From Pezicula radicicola (taxonomy: Eukaryota > Ascomycota > Leotiomycetes > Helotiales > Dermateaceae): DNA of 64,000 nucleotides. The stretch covers positions 938,793 to 1,002,792 of the forward strand of contig PDUO01000003.1 in the NCBI GenBank assembly GCA_003008705.1. The letters are read 5' to 3'. Both the position numbers and the translations under genes were made by a program. The notes below the pieces were generated by a model. That model was not told the DNA's origin and did no database searches. It saw only the letters and a list, made by a program, of their open reading frames with translations. Within the stretch, counting starts at the first letter, position 1, and each line of letters opens with the position of its first letter. Of this stretch, positions 25,404-35,319 are shown piece after piece.

Positions 25404-28400
25404 CTACAAAATATCCTCAACCCTATCACTAAGCCAAAATTGCTTCCAGGCTTCCTCCCACCTCTTCTGCAAAGTCCTCAACCACTCCTTGAATTCCAAC
25501 TTCTCATCACCAAGACTAATTACTCCATCTTTAACACCCTTCCAACCCTCTGGCGGCTGCTTTATATAATGATGATTCTTACCGCAGAAGCTACGCCAGT
25601 CCTTGTTCGGTTCTCCGTTGTTCCAGCTGATGCGCTTGGAGTAGCAATCACTACAGAGATCAACTTCTGTGCAGATGATACAGTTGTACGCAACAGCATC
25701 ACGCAAATGGCGGAAATATTTGTCGCAGCCGTTGCAGATGACTCCCCATGCTGAAGATTTGTTAGTTAGAATTATGGAATTTGGAGGAAGAGAATACATA
25801 CCAGGATCTAGATCTTCGTCAGAATTGTCCTCAACCGTCTCGTCAGTAGCCTCCTCTTGAGGCTTTTCTTCAGCAAATTCGGTGTAGACCGGTGGATTTT
25901 GTTCAGCGCTCTCATTGGTAGCCGCCTGTTTGTCATTTACCTGTGTTTCTGGGAGGTTAACGCTGTCATCGCTCTTCGGTTGTTGTTTGAACTTCGGATC
26001 AACGATATAGAACTGGCAAACAAGTGCGATCTGAGCGTCTCGTTCAAGCCCAGGAATACAAGCTAGAACTCTGGCCAGGAGTCGGAAGGTGATGTTGTCA
26101 TTCCACCCATAAGCATCGCTCAGAGCCTCAATACACGAATCGAATGACTTGTTTAAAACAGACTGGAACTCTTGGAGAGGTCCCATCTTATGCAACATCA
26201 ATGCTGTAGTGACTGCAGTCTGCGAAGCATCCGCGTTGAAATCGGTAGCCAGGATGGCAGAATTCCTGTATGCAAGGGCCTTCATCTCGTTGAGAAGTCT
26301 GGTTTTTTCTTCGGGGTCAGAGGTACTTCGAGTTTGCTCGATTAGAATATCGGCAAGAGCGGATCGTGCGTTTAATACGACACCTTCCGTGATCCTATCT
26401 CCTAGCCCTTTCTTTTTAAATATCTCGTAAATTAGAACTTTGGCTTTGTCAAAGTCTCCAGTCACATACTGGTAGTATGAGGCCAATTCCAGTCGTATGG
26501 CTCCACCGTACTTGAAATCGTCTAAATGCTTGATGATCCCCTCGTAAATGGCGACTAAGGAATCAGGTTTCTTGCTTCTCGAAGCTGCTAGTTGGAAGCG
26601 CCTATTGTTATCTGTTTCATCGTTAAGCCAAATCAGCCGGTCGATACGATTGAACTTCTCAACAAAGGCCATCAACTTCTCATAGTCTTCGTTGTCCTCA
26701 AGCGCCATCGTGATTTCATTCAAAACCTCATAATCTACTGCATCGTCGGGGAAGAAAGAACGTGCTTTATCAATCGAAATGATTGCAGCATCAAACTCTT
26801 TCGCGAGAAGTTGGCACTGGGCTCGCACAACATAGAGGTTTAAGAACCCTCGCTTCCAATGTAGCTCATTGTTTTCCTTGTTAAAGCTTGCGCACAGTGT
26901 GACAGCAGCTTCGATGGCCTCAGTTGCTTCACGGGCCCATTGATCTCGCTGTGCAGCTTGTGCTTCAATAGTATCCTTAGTTTCCTCTGATTTGACATCT
27001 CCAGGCTTTTCAGGTTTAGCAAGCGTCACTGCGGCTTCAGCCAAGCTGTTGAGAGAATCAAACCGTTCTTTGTCTGTGGTTGCTGTCTCCACGGCTCGTC
27101 TACAGAAGCGTAATCCAGCTTCATAGAGGCCAACGTACTTCATCAACATACCAATCGCTCGATAAGAGCTCGACGTCTTCGGAATGTCTGGAAAGGTATT
27201 TGATATGAGCAAGATATATTCCTCAGTTATTTTTGGGGGGGATTCATCAGCGAGCACATCAGTCTATAATTCCGTTAGTTAGGAGATATTAAGCGGCAAT
27301 GAGGGACGAAGGAATTGCTACATGCCATTTTCAATGCGTATTCTGCAAACATAAAAGATTGATAAGATTCCACCTGGTCTGTAGCATATGTATACCAGTT
27401 CTCAATGTGTCTTCGTGCAATGCCCTTTATGAGGTTCGTGGGCTCCTTAGAAATTGATTCAGCCCAGCTCCATTCCTCGCCTCCAAGGACCTCTGGGTCA
27501 AAGTTCCTAGCTCGCTTCACCCAACGCTCAATGGCAGGAATTGCACTTGCACGGGTTTCGCCGAAGATGCCAATCTCCTCAGAAAACTCTTCAATCTTCT
27601 CGAAGGCCCTTCCTTGGTTGTTGAAGATAGAATAGAGGCTTTTGATCACAAACTTGACATCTTCATCGGCAGCATTGCTTTCTTCAATGTCAAGGAAATG
27701 CTGAAGCCAAAAATTCGCGGCATAGTCCTTCAGTTGGGCAGCTGTCTCACTCTCATGCAACGGTGCGCCTTCCGTCGACGTCAAAATCTTTGCAATCATC
27801 TCAAAAATCATAAGGTGTGCCGATGAAGGAGAGCTTCGCAACCCGTGGTCATCGACATTGATCTCCCTAAAATATTGCCTCAAGGACCTTTCCTGGAAAC
27901 GCAAATGTGTGGAACTATCGGTGTCAAAGTACGTCTGATCGTTAGTTTCATCATCATTACCAGAATCATCATTGTCGCTTTCTTCGGAAGACTGATCTTC
28001 GTCCGCACCGATTTGAGCAAGTCTAAGAAGTCTGGGATATTCGTTAGCTAGAACACAGCAGAAAACGAGGGCCACGGTCTTACCTTGCCGACCTTCCGTC
28101 GATCTCTTCTTCAACAATGAGGGTTCCCTTCGTGTCAACCAGCGAAAAAAGATTGGAGGCTTCACCAAGTGTGAGCGGCCGCTTTGAATAAGCCAGCCAT
28201 GCAAAGAGCCTCTTAAGAGAAGCAAATTCCTCCGGCGTTCTGCTTTTCTGACACTCCAGAAGTAAAGAATGATAAAGCTCTGAAAGGGAATCGGGCAACT
28301 TGTCAAGCTCCTTGAGGATCAAAGCTTCTCTTCCGATAGAGTTCAGCCGTGCTAGTACATGCTCGACATAGAGTACGCATAATCACAATTTAGTAACTAT

Positions 28401-30365
28401 GAGACGTTTGATTTTGGGTAGCTTACTATCAGCCCTCTGCCTCAGTCTTCGAATAACTTTCTTGCGAAGATTTGGCTTCATTCTCCTGAGTTTCGATAGC
28501 GACTTCCACCTAGCGTTGATGATCGTTTTGATATCGTTGCTCAAAAGATTCATAGTTAGATTCAAGATAGCCGGCTCCAAAACTTTCAATTTTTCGTCAA
28601 GGCTTGGGCGGCCGGTAATCAGTGCGTGAACTTGAAGACTGTCCTTCTTCGCTTGTTCAAGAAGTTCAACAAGCTTGTTGCGGTCCTTTTCATCGGCCTC
28701 GTCCAGACCATCAATCACTAGGTAAAGCTTTGCCTCTCCGCCCTTAGGATATTTCGAGGCGAGAAAGTCATTCCACATATCACCTTCGTTGGAGGGTTCT
28801 ATATCCAAACCTTCGGACTTGCGTCTCCTAAGCTCAGCGGCAGTGTCTTCTCGGAATTTCCCATCGACCGTGGCAATTTGAACTGTGATAGCCTTCAGCA
28901 AATTCGTCACTGAACGTAGCTCTTCGTGCTCTTCTCTAAAGAAGAAATGTGCCACACTTGTTCTCTCATCATGACGGAAGTGGTCGTTTAGCCACCCAAT
29001 AGCCCAATACGCACAATTAGACTTGCCCATGCCACGGTCTCCGTAGATCCACAAAAATGAGTCTTGGCCGTCTAAAAATCGGCCCCAGGAAGACTCATCA
29101 CTGATCCATTTGAGAGTGCCTTTAACGAACGATAACTGGATATTTTTAAGTTGAATCGATGGCTTTGCAGCACTGCTAAAAGCGGTTTGGACTTGGTTAA
29201 GTGCTTCAGAGCGCCGGGCTCCAGCATCCTTGGATTTTGCAACCTTTCCTGCTTTAGAATCGTCTTGATCAACTTTGATTTTCTCCTCGCGTCCTTTCAT
29301 TGACTTGACTAGGGATTGTAAGTCGCGAACCATTGTGTTCGTCTCCTGATCAAGTACGTTTCCGCTCTTTACAGCGATACTCATCTCTTCCATGGCCGCA
29401 AGGCCTTGCTTGGTAACAAGCAGGCCTTCGCTTGCAATAGCTTCAACCCTACTTAGCGTTCTCTGCGTCTCAATTGTCTGGCCCAGAGTGGCAAACATTG
29501 TCGCTGATTCCAGCCTTTGGATATTTGTGTTGAGCCCCCCGTATGCGCCTGTGAGTTTCGGATCATTACCCTTTACTAGAGCCTTAGCCCATTTTGAAAA
29601 CCTGCCATGTTTTCCATACGAAGTCGCAATTGAGCAGAGTGTTAAAAGAGAGCTGAATACACGCATCAGAACATTTTGGTATGCTGTTGGATTGACGAAA
29701 TTAGTAGAGCTTTGAGGTCTTTTGTCGAACGGCATATATCTCTTGACTACAGATTCTCGTACCTGTGACTGCAGGCATCTTTGATTCTAGAAGTGAGATA
29801 CGCTCAAGAAAAGAGCCCATTATATCGAAGAAGCTTCCAACCATATCATAATCTGACGAGACATCGTTTGCTGCCTGTAATAGTGTTAGGCTACATAACA
29901 CAACAATAAAATGCAAGGACTTCGAACTTTCATGACCCCTAGATATTTATTAGTTGGATATTTTTGTGCGTTCTGATAGCTTGACGTACATGTAAACGCG
30001 GTGAGGATAGTGGCCGCAGGAGGAAAAGACTTTCAAAACGTTTAGCTTGGTAAAAGTACTGGCGGGAAGTAGCATACAGTGCTCGCGGCATTTGATACCT
30101 GCTTCGCAACTGCTAGAATGATATCGGTATTCCTATTGATTGAGCTTCTGACTTGATCAAGGGTGCCTTTGTTGTGTCGGAACTTTGCAAATTTATCCAC
30201 TTCTTCCTTCTGCTCTCTCAGGATGGCATCGACGCTCCATCCGTGTGAGGATCCCGCAGCCTTGATGTCTTGGCCAGTTTCGACACAATACTGTTGAATT
30301 GCTTTGTGCCACACATCGCCAACATCCGTCGTCTCCTGAGCATTTTGAATCTCCATGAAAGACAT
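25404..30365 (-). CDS. NLR-like STAND protein: Goodbye-like, NACHT, TPR-like repeats, ZZ-like zinc finger
   Basis: Likely a signal-transducing NTPase of the fungal NLR class, whose characterised members act in non-self recognition. Exons (complement): 30078-30365, 29763-29874, 28427-29683, 28084-28351 (or -28375), 27326-28031, 25802-27263, 25404-25750, giving 1479 (or 1487) residues. The first 200 or so residues resemble the fungal STAND N-terminal Goodbye domain (DVWHKAIQQYCVETGQDI, then DMVGSFFDIM). A NACHT ATPase follows, with Walker A GDRGMGKS near 348-355 and Walker B LYLVIDGLDEAD near 455, then a winged-helix-like part (LPDSLSELYHSLL). Helical TPR-like repeats fill exon 6. The last exon has a ZZ-like finger: CxxC-x14-CxxC-x5-CxxC, then FCGKNHHY. 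Two introns are odd: one lacks AG at the expected acceptor, and one uses a GC donor. The 51-base intron 25751-25801 is open and in frame, so its retention would be silent. It may be functional or decaying. Confidence 0.8.
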
Positions 30366-30730
30366 GATCGCGGGATTGAAAGCGTGCCAGGACTGAACTT
30401 TCTGGGGGGGGGAAGCTAATAGACTAGGAATGAAAAGGAAAAAAAGATACTTTGGCTCATACCATCAATATAATAGCAGGAGTATGCCCTTAAGTAGCAA
30501 CAAGACGGCTCAACAACTTGAGTGATGTATCGGAGCCAATTCAGCCCTTGCCATAAGCTTATGCTGACATAATCCTAGTACTTGCAGAGCGCGGCACCAA
30601 TAAGCTTGCTTTTTCTCCCCAGCATGGAAGAGTCATCTTGGTGAGCGCTATAAGCAACTACTCGTTCGTTTCTTCTGGGTCCCTTTTTGCTGAAGTCGTG
30701 AGATACGCTGCTCGCCTCCGCCGAATGGTC
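30366..30730. other. upstream region of the STAND gene
   Basis: 365 bases between the STAND ATG and the MITE. It should hold the promoter and leader. A run of nine G at about 30403-30411 lies close to the start codon. No gene seen. Confidence 0.5.
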
Positions 30731-30732
30731 TA

Positions 30733-31190
30733 CCGTAGTTATTGGCAATTAAGATAAATGGCTGGAATAAGACAATAGGTCACTTTTGGCCTAAATTACT
30801 AAGATATTATCTTATTAATGTGGCCAATTAGAAGTTGCTTAGTAGTAGAGTTAGAGACATTTGAGGGGTCGCTTTAGAGGGCTATAAATAGCCTTAATAG
30901 AGGTCCCTATAGAGCTCTAGGGGCTCCTGGAGCTTGCAATTAATATTACCTAATATTATAAGGTTGTTAAGCAAGAGTTTAGGTAATAATAAGGGCGATT
31001 TAAAGTAGGGGAGCTCGAGTAAGGATATTTTAGTTGTTAATGTTGTTACTTTGTAAGGGAGACTGCTTAGTATGCTAAACCATACCTCTTATTAGTTAAG
31101 ATACTAAGTCTAGAATAAGATAATAGGTCACTTTAACCTAGGATTCTAAATTCGACTATAAGATATTATCTTAATTGCCAATAACTACGG
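30733..31190. mobile_element. MITE with 25-base perfect terminal inverted repeats and TA target duplication
   Basis: A 458-base AT-rich element. Both ends begin CCGTAGTTATTGGCAATTAA (reading inward) and match perfectly for 25 bases. It is flanked on both sides by TA (30731-30732 and 31191-31192), the target duplication of Tc1/mariner-type transposases. It has no coding capacity, so it is a non-autonomous miniature element. Just inside the ends are two related blocks, about 30764-30813 and 31112-31173, in direct orientation. Each has a GAATAAGA(C/T)AATAGGTCACTTT start and a near-palindromic AAGATATTATCTT. Perfect TIRs suggest fairly recent insertion. Confidence 0.93.
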
Positions 31191-31192
31191 TA

Positions 31193-32151
31193 TGACTGTG
31201 TGCCCCGGAATGGTACCAGAATCACCAGATTGCAACTCATGATAGCAGAGTTGACGGATGCGCCCAGCTTCAGAATGCCTTCTTACAGGACTGCAGATTT
31301 TATCCAGTCGTGATACCCGTTGCAGATCTTCATCGCACACGGTAGTGGTGGTAATGATTGTTTTTATGAGAATGGCCGATCGCAGGAGGGAAAACAAGCT
31401 TTTGGCAAGAATTTCGTCAATTCTGCCCTCTTCCAGTTCCCGTACCAACTTCTTGTTTCCAATGCAACTACATGATTGGAACTTTCACCAGCTGTCTATT
31501 GGAAGACCTATCAAGTTATTGCCGCGGACTGGTCTCTGACATCAGCGGCCGCCATCTTCCAATCTGCCGTTCAAGGAGGGGCAGGCAGGTAGGGCAGAGT
31601 AAGGTAGGTAGGTAACATATGTATATAAGGTGCATTGGATATCTCCAGTATCTTCTGAAGCTATTGACTCAAACACCTGACAGGCTCTGATGATCAACCG
31701 CCTAGTAAACTTGACCACTTCAACCTCACTGATGAAGGCTACAAAGCTAGCGAGGATGCCCTCACACACCTCACGACCAAGGCAGAGAACAAGATTTTAG
31801 GAGAGCAGGAGGGCAAAATAACAAAGTATTGGATGTAGATTTGGTAGTGTGGCCTGTGCCTCAAACAGGCCACTTATTTCTGCCCCGAAGAGTCTCTCTA
31901 ATCGTGATATGTACTCGGTTTCTCCTCTCTATTCTCTCGCTTAAATCGATATATAGGGTGCAGTACATTGAGGATTTAATTGGTCTTCAGGGCCTGTGGC
32001 ACAGCAGTCGCAATCCCTGCCGCTTGATACAACTGCCTAATCCAAAATTATCTATTAGTATATCTCTAGAACCGGAACTCAGACACACCTCTCTCCTCTC
32101 CAACTTTTAAGTGTAACTTCCTTTGCTTCCCAATTTTGAATCCTCGCTATC
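31193..32151. other. intergenic region with possible gene debris
   Basis: About 960 bases between the MITE and the acetyltransferase gene. The minus-strand frame 31185-31448 (87 codons, MVRELEEGRIDEILAKSLF) has gene-like composition and runs into the MITE end, but I recognise no family. A separate plus-strand exon-like stretch at 31684-31838 is listed below. The right part should hold the acetyltransferase promoter and leader. Confidence 0.4.
31684..31838 (+). pseudogene. possible orphan 3' terminal exon
   Basis: After a plausible acceptor (ACCTGACAG, with TTGACTC as possible branch site) the frame reads 51 codons, including SKLDHFNLTDEGYKASEDAL and ending GKITKYWM, stop. The charged, balanced composition looks coding. 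I could not find a credible upstream exon, and the nearby MITE may mark where the rest was lost. It could also be chance. No function can be assigned. Confidence 0.3.
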
Positions 32152-32952
32152 ATGCGTACCCCGTCGCGCCCCAGCTTCCCTGCACCCATCATCATCCCCG
32201 CCATCCGGGAAGATATCCCTGACATAGCGCAAATATGGATGGCCGCAGAACGACCCAATATCCTCGCTTTCTTCGAATATGGTCGCTCACCAGAAAAGCA
32301 AGCTCACATGGCCGATGCCTTGATCAGAGAGCTAGAAGCGAACATTGATAGACCGCAGGTCTTGGCTATGAAAGCCATTGACGCTGACACAAAGCAAATG
32401 ACTGCTTTTGCACTCTGGCAGCTTGTAGGATATGATCCCAAGGACCTCATGAATAACAGCCTCGATACAAATCAATTCATGAAGAATGAGGCATACCAGC
32501 AAGCATCGTATCTATGGACCAATTCATCACAAGGTCTGTCAATGGGCGGTGGCATGCTATTACCCAACAGTACGCAAGAAGCTCACCAAGAATCCTCTGC
32601 TCTTCAAAAATACATCGGATCGCAATTTGAAAAATTCATGGATTCCTGGAGAAAAGGAACGAAACATATTTATCTGGCGATGTTAATGACCGATCCTCAT
32701 TTCCAACGAAGAGGTATCGGGACAGCTTTGTTGGATTGGGGCCACAAAAGAGCGAATTCCGACCAGGTACCGGCATTTTTGGTTGCTTCACCAGTTGGAC
32801 ATCCTTTATATCAACATGTGGGTTGGAAAGATGTTGAAGAGCCATTGGAGATTAATTTCAAGGATTGGGTACCGTATGCTGAAAATGGGGATATGGGATG
32901 GGGTACTTATCGGTACTATTATATGTTGAGAATGCCTAAGACGGCCGTATAA
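32152..32952 (+). CDS. GNAT-family N-acetyltransferase
   Basis: Intronless, 266 residues, start MRTPSRPSF at the first ATG. The acetyl-CoA binding motif A is clear: MTDPHFQRRGIGTALL, with the QxxGxG loop at Gln185 to Gly190. Motif B follows (VPAFLVASPVGHPLYQHVGW), where the substrate side closes with a Tyr-x-x-x-Gly-Trp pattern usual for this superfamily. The N-terminus (IREDIPDIAQIW) is the first strand-helix of the fold. No signal peptide or membrane segment, so probably cytosolic. Such proteins are numerous in fungi and act on small molecules or proteins; the substrate cannot be told from sequence. It lies at the edge of a block with a monooxygenase, a reductase and a regulator, which might make it part of a pathway, but that is inference from position. 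Confidence 0.88.
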   Translation: MRTPSRPSFPAPIIIPAIREDIPDIAQIWMAAERPNILAFFEYGRSPEKQAHMADALIRELEANIDRPQVLAMKAIDADTKQMTAFALWQLVGYDPKDLMNNSLDTNQFMKNEAYQQASYLWTNSSQGLSMGGGMLLPNSTQEAHQESSALQKYIGSQFEKFMDSWRKGTKHIYLAMLMTDPHFQRRGIGTALLDWGHKRANSDQVPAFLVASPVGHPLYQHVGWKDVEEPLEINFKDWVPYAENGDMGWGTYRYYYMLRMPKTAV

Positions 32953-33553
32953 AGGAAATGGTTGGTGTTAGTTCGTTCTACTTGCGGGTTTTATGATGTA
33001 TACATGAAAAGGGTCTTTTGTTTTTTGGGGGGGAGGTACATTGGCGTTCTGTAAAGTGCTAGAGATGTATTTTTTTACTCCTGCTAGGCGAGATGTTTCT
33101 TCTTTCTAACATACAATATCTACGTACGTGGTGTACTATTATACTGGACCTGTCTTTGGGAGATACTCTATATAAGTAGCTCCTATTCCTTCACGCAAAA
33201 AACGTCGATAACGGGAATTGAAATGTTTAGTTTAGCCTGAGCGACTCAACGATCTGTGCCGACTCAATTGAGAGATCGAAGTCATATATCTTGGATGCGA
33301 TGCACGTGTCGAGATCATTTTTTCCCAAGCCAAAAGGAGCCCCAAAAATAGCTGGTCACTACAGAAAACACGAGAAAATTGTGTTTTGTTAATAGGTAGA
33401 TACTGATTTTGGAGAAGTCATTGTTCAGAAGTCTCACTAGGGATCCTTGGTTAACAGTTCCACTAAAAGGGAGTCTCTCTACAACAAAACAATATATCCT
33501 TCATCTGAACATACAAAACATATAACTACCAGTCTTTCTAGCTTTTCCATGCT
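32953..33553. other. convergent intergenic region
   Basis: About 600 bases holding the 3' UTRs of the acetyltransferase (+) and the monooxygenase (-). It contains a run of eight G near 33029-33036 following a T-rich stretch. No gene seen. Confidence 0.5.
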
Positions 33554-34882
33554 TCACAAACTCTTCGCTGTCCAGTTTCTAACCAACTCCTTCAGATCAG
33601 CCCCATAAAGCCACTCCATCTCCCTCACAGCGGCTTCTCCCTCCTCACCATGCCAAACCTCACCGTCAGCTAATTTCTCCTGCTCCGCAGACGGCAACCG
33701 CTTGTTATTCATCCTTCTTGTCAAATCCAGAATCCTATCGATTCTCTCCTGCCTCCCTTTTTGCCAGTTCTGTAAAACCGGGATCCAGGATGCTTCGCTC
33801 AGATTCATGTCTGTATATTCCGCGAGAAGTAGACTAAGCGTGTATACATCCTCGAATGCTTGGTTAACGCCCTGCCCCGTAGTAGGCGGAATCGCATGTG
33901 CGGCATCACCGACGAGGACTACTCGACCTTTATCAGAAAACCACTTCTCGATTCGAGCCACGACGTAGAATGGCCACGCGGCCATCTTTTCCTTTGTCAT
34001 CCCTTCAAGTGCTAACTGCACAATTTGAGGCCATTCCTCTTTTTTGCTCCGCATCAATTCTAACAAGCCATGTTTATCAGCAGTGAAGCTATCCCATCCA
34101 ACTCTACCACGCTCTGGAACTGCAAATTGCGTCCCGGCTAACAATTCGTCGCCATGGAAATCTTGTGGTGCCATGACAAAAGCTCCGTGCTTTGCAGATA
34201 TACTAACAGGCATTGGATACTCTTCTCCAGCTGGGAGGCGAAGACTGGATTTTTCGACTGCAGTAGTGATTGCTACAAGTCCAGAATACGTCGGTGTGCT
34301 TGTAGGATCGAGATAGCCGCGAACTTTGGAATGGATGCCATCAGCACCGATAACGAGCGCTGCGGTGGTGCTGCTGCCATCCGAGAAAATGATTGTCGAA
34401 CCACCTTCGGAAGACTCGGAAGTAATCGACGAGAATTTACGGTTGTAGTGAATTGGAACTCCTCTGTCACCGAGCATAGATGTGAGAGTCTCGATGAGGA
34501 TATATCGATAAACACGAAGGGCTTTATAACCGTACTTCTTCTCATGGCCAAAGTAGTATGTGTCTGTCAATTCCCCAGCTGCATTTCTGAAGACAAGAGT
34601 CTCGAAACTGAATCCCCTGGGGTGGATATGCTGGTAGACTCCTAGATTATCTAGTATTCGCAGGGCGTTAGGGGAGAGCATTATCGCTCCTCCCTGGTCG
34701 TACGACTCAGCGCGAGATTCATAGATTGTGCAGGGAATTGAATGGACGGAAAGGGCAAGTGCGAGGGTGAGACCTTTTGAAACGTTAGCTGAGATTTGAT
34801 TGAAGTGAGGCAAATTTATGATTTGTTGTGGACTTACTGAAAGACCAGCGCCAATAATTACTACTCCTTTGGGGGATTCCAT
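33554..34882 (-). CDS. FAD-dependent monooxygenase (salicylate hydroxylase-like), splice frame problem near the N-terminus
   Basis: Class A flavoprotein monooxygenase; such enzymes hydroxylate aromatic or polyketide-type substrates using NAD(P)H and oxygen. Visible motifs are the Rossmann start VVIIGAGLS, the DG motif VIGADGIHSKVRG and the GD motif VVLVGDAAHAIPPTTGQG. The frame is open over 442 codons, but residues 16-36 look like intron sequence: a GTAAGT donor at 34837, a GCTAAC branch site and an AAAAG acceptor ending at 34774. Removing that 64-base intron joins TCA to GTC and shifts the frame. Removing exactly 63 bases would restore the expected GAGLSGLTLAL, but no GT-AG pair allows it. 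Unspliced, 21 residues split the GxGxxG loop. So the gene is either damaged by one base, mis-sequenced or unusually spliced. The substrate is unknown. It is divergent from the NmrA-like reductase. Confidence 0.82.
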   Translation of the reverse strand: MESPKGVVIIGAGLSVSPQQIINLPHFNQISANVSKGLTLALALSVHSIPCTIYESRAESYDQGGAIMLSPNALRILDNLGVYQHIHPRGFSFETLVFRNAAGELTDTYYFGHEKKYGYKALRVYRYILIETLTSMLGDRGVPIHYNRKFSSITSESSEGGSTIIFSDGSSTTAALVIGADGIHSKVRGYLDPTSTPTYSGLVAITTAVEKSSLRLPAGEEYPMPVSISAKHGAFVMAPQDFHGDELLAGTQFAVPERGRVGWDSFTADKHGLLELMRSKKEEWPQIVQLALEGMTKEKMAAWPFYVVARIEKWFSDKGRVVLVGDAAHAIPPTTGQGVNQAFEDVYTLSLLLAEYTDMNLSEASWIPVLQNWQKGRQERIDRILDLTRRMNNKRLPSAEQEKLADGEVWHGEEGEAAVREMEWLYGADLKELVRNWTAKSL

Positions 34883-35319
34883 GGTGCTATCAGAATAACG
34901 CGCGTTGGTAGCGATGAGAGAGACTGAAGAGATTTTTGAAATAGAAATTCTAATGAACTTGAACGAAATTGTGATCGTAATGGTTTTAGAAGCTTAGATA
35001 TGTGGCCTGTTCTTATAGTCCTACCTTGAGCTATCTTGCTGTCAGACTGATCATATATCGACATAGTTGTTGACTCGGATCCGGCCTAATGTCTCCGGTA
35101 TGCGTCAAATCCGACCAAATCCGACCAAATCCGATCCGGGCAAATCCGTGATTGGAGAGGTTAGAAATTAGTCGATTTACCTAGTAACTATGTATAAGTT
35201 CTAGTGGACTTCCTATTTCTTTATGTAACAATCACAGTTCACCATCTAAGCCAGCTTTAAACTCTTCAACATAATTTCTCGGCCAAAATCCCAGAAAGGG
35301 CCTGTTCATTGTATTCGAT
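34883..35319. promoter_or_regulatory. bidirectional promoter of the monooxygenase and NmrA-like genes
   Basis: 437 bases between divergent ATG codons. It contains CGGATCCGG at 35076-35084, built around a CGG/CCG palindrome of the sort bound by Zn2Cys6 dimers, and a repeat array at 35106-35150 described separately. A gene for a Zn2Cys6 factor lies less than 1 kb away. Co-regulation is an inference. Confidence 0.6.
35106..35150. repeat. four CAAATCCG units in the shared promoter
   Basis: CAAATCCGAC occurs at 35106 and 35116, CAAATCCGAT at 35126, then CCGGG, then CAAATCCGTG at 35141. The first three are at exact 10-base spacing, about one helical turn, so the CCG cores would face the same side of the DNA. 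They could be transcription factor sites or a simple tandem repeat. Confidence 0.75.

Noticed and set aside
29684..29735. Upstream start MPFDKRPQ for the NACHT exon as a separate gene
   Set aside because: This segment is intron: it has a CTACTAAT branch site and a CAACAG acceptor, and splicing to the preceding exon gives continuous Goodbye-type sequence (PAVTAYQNVL).
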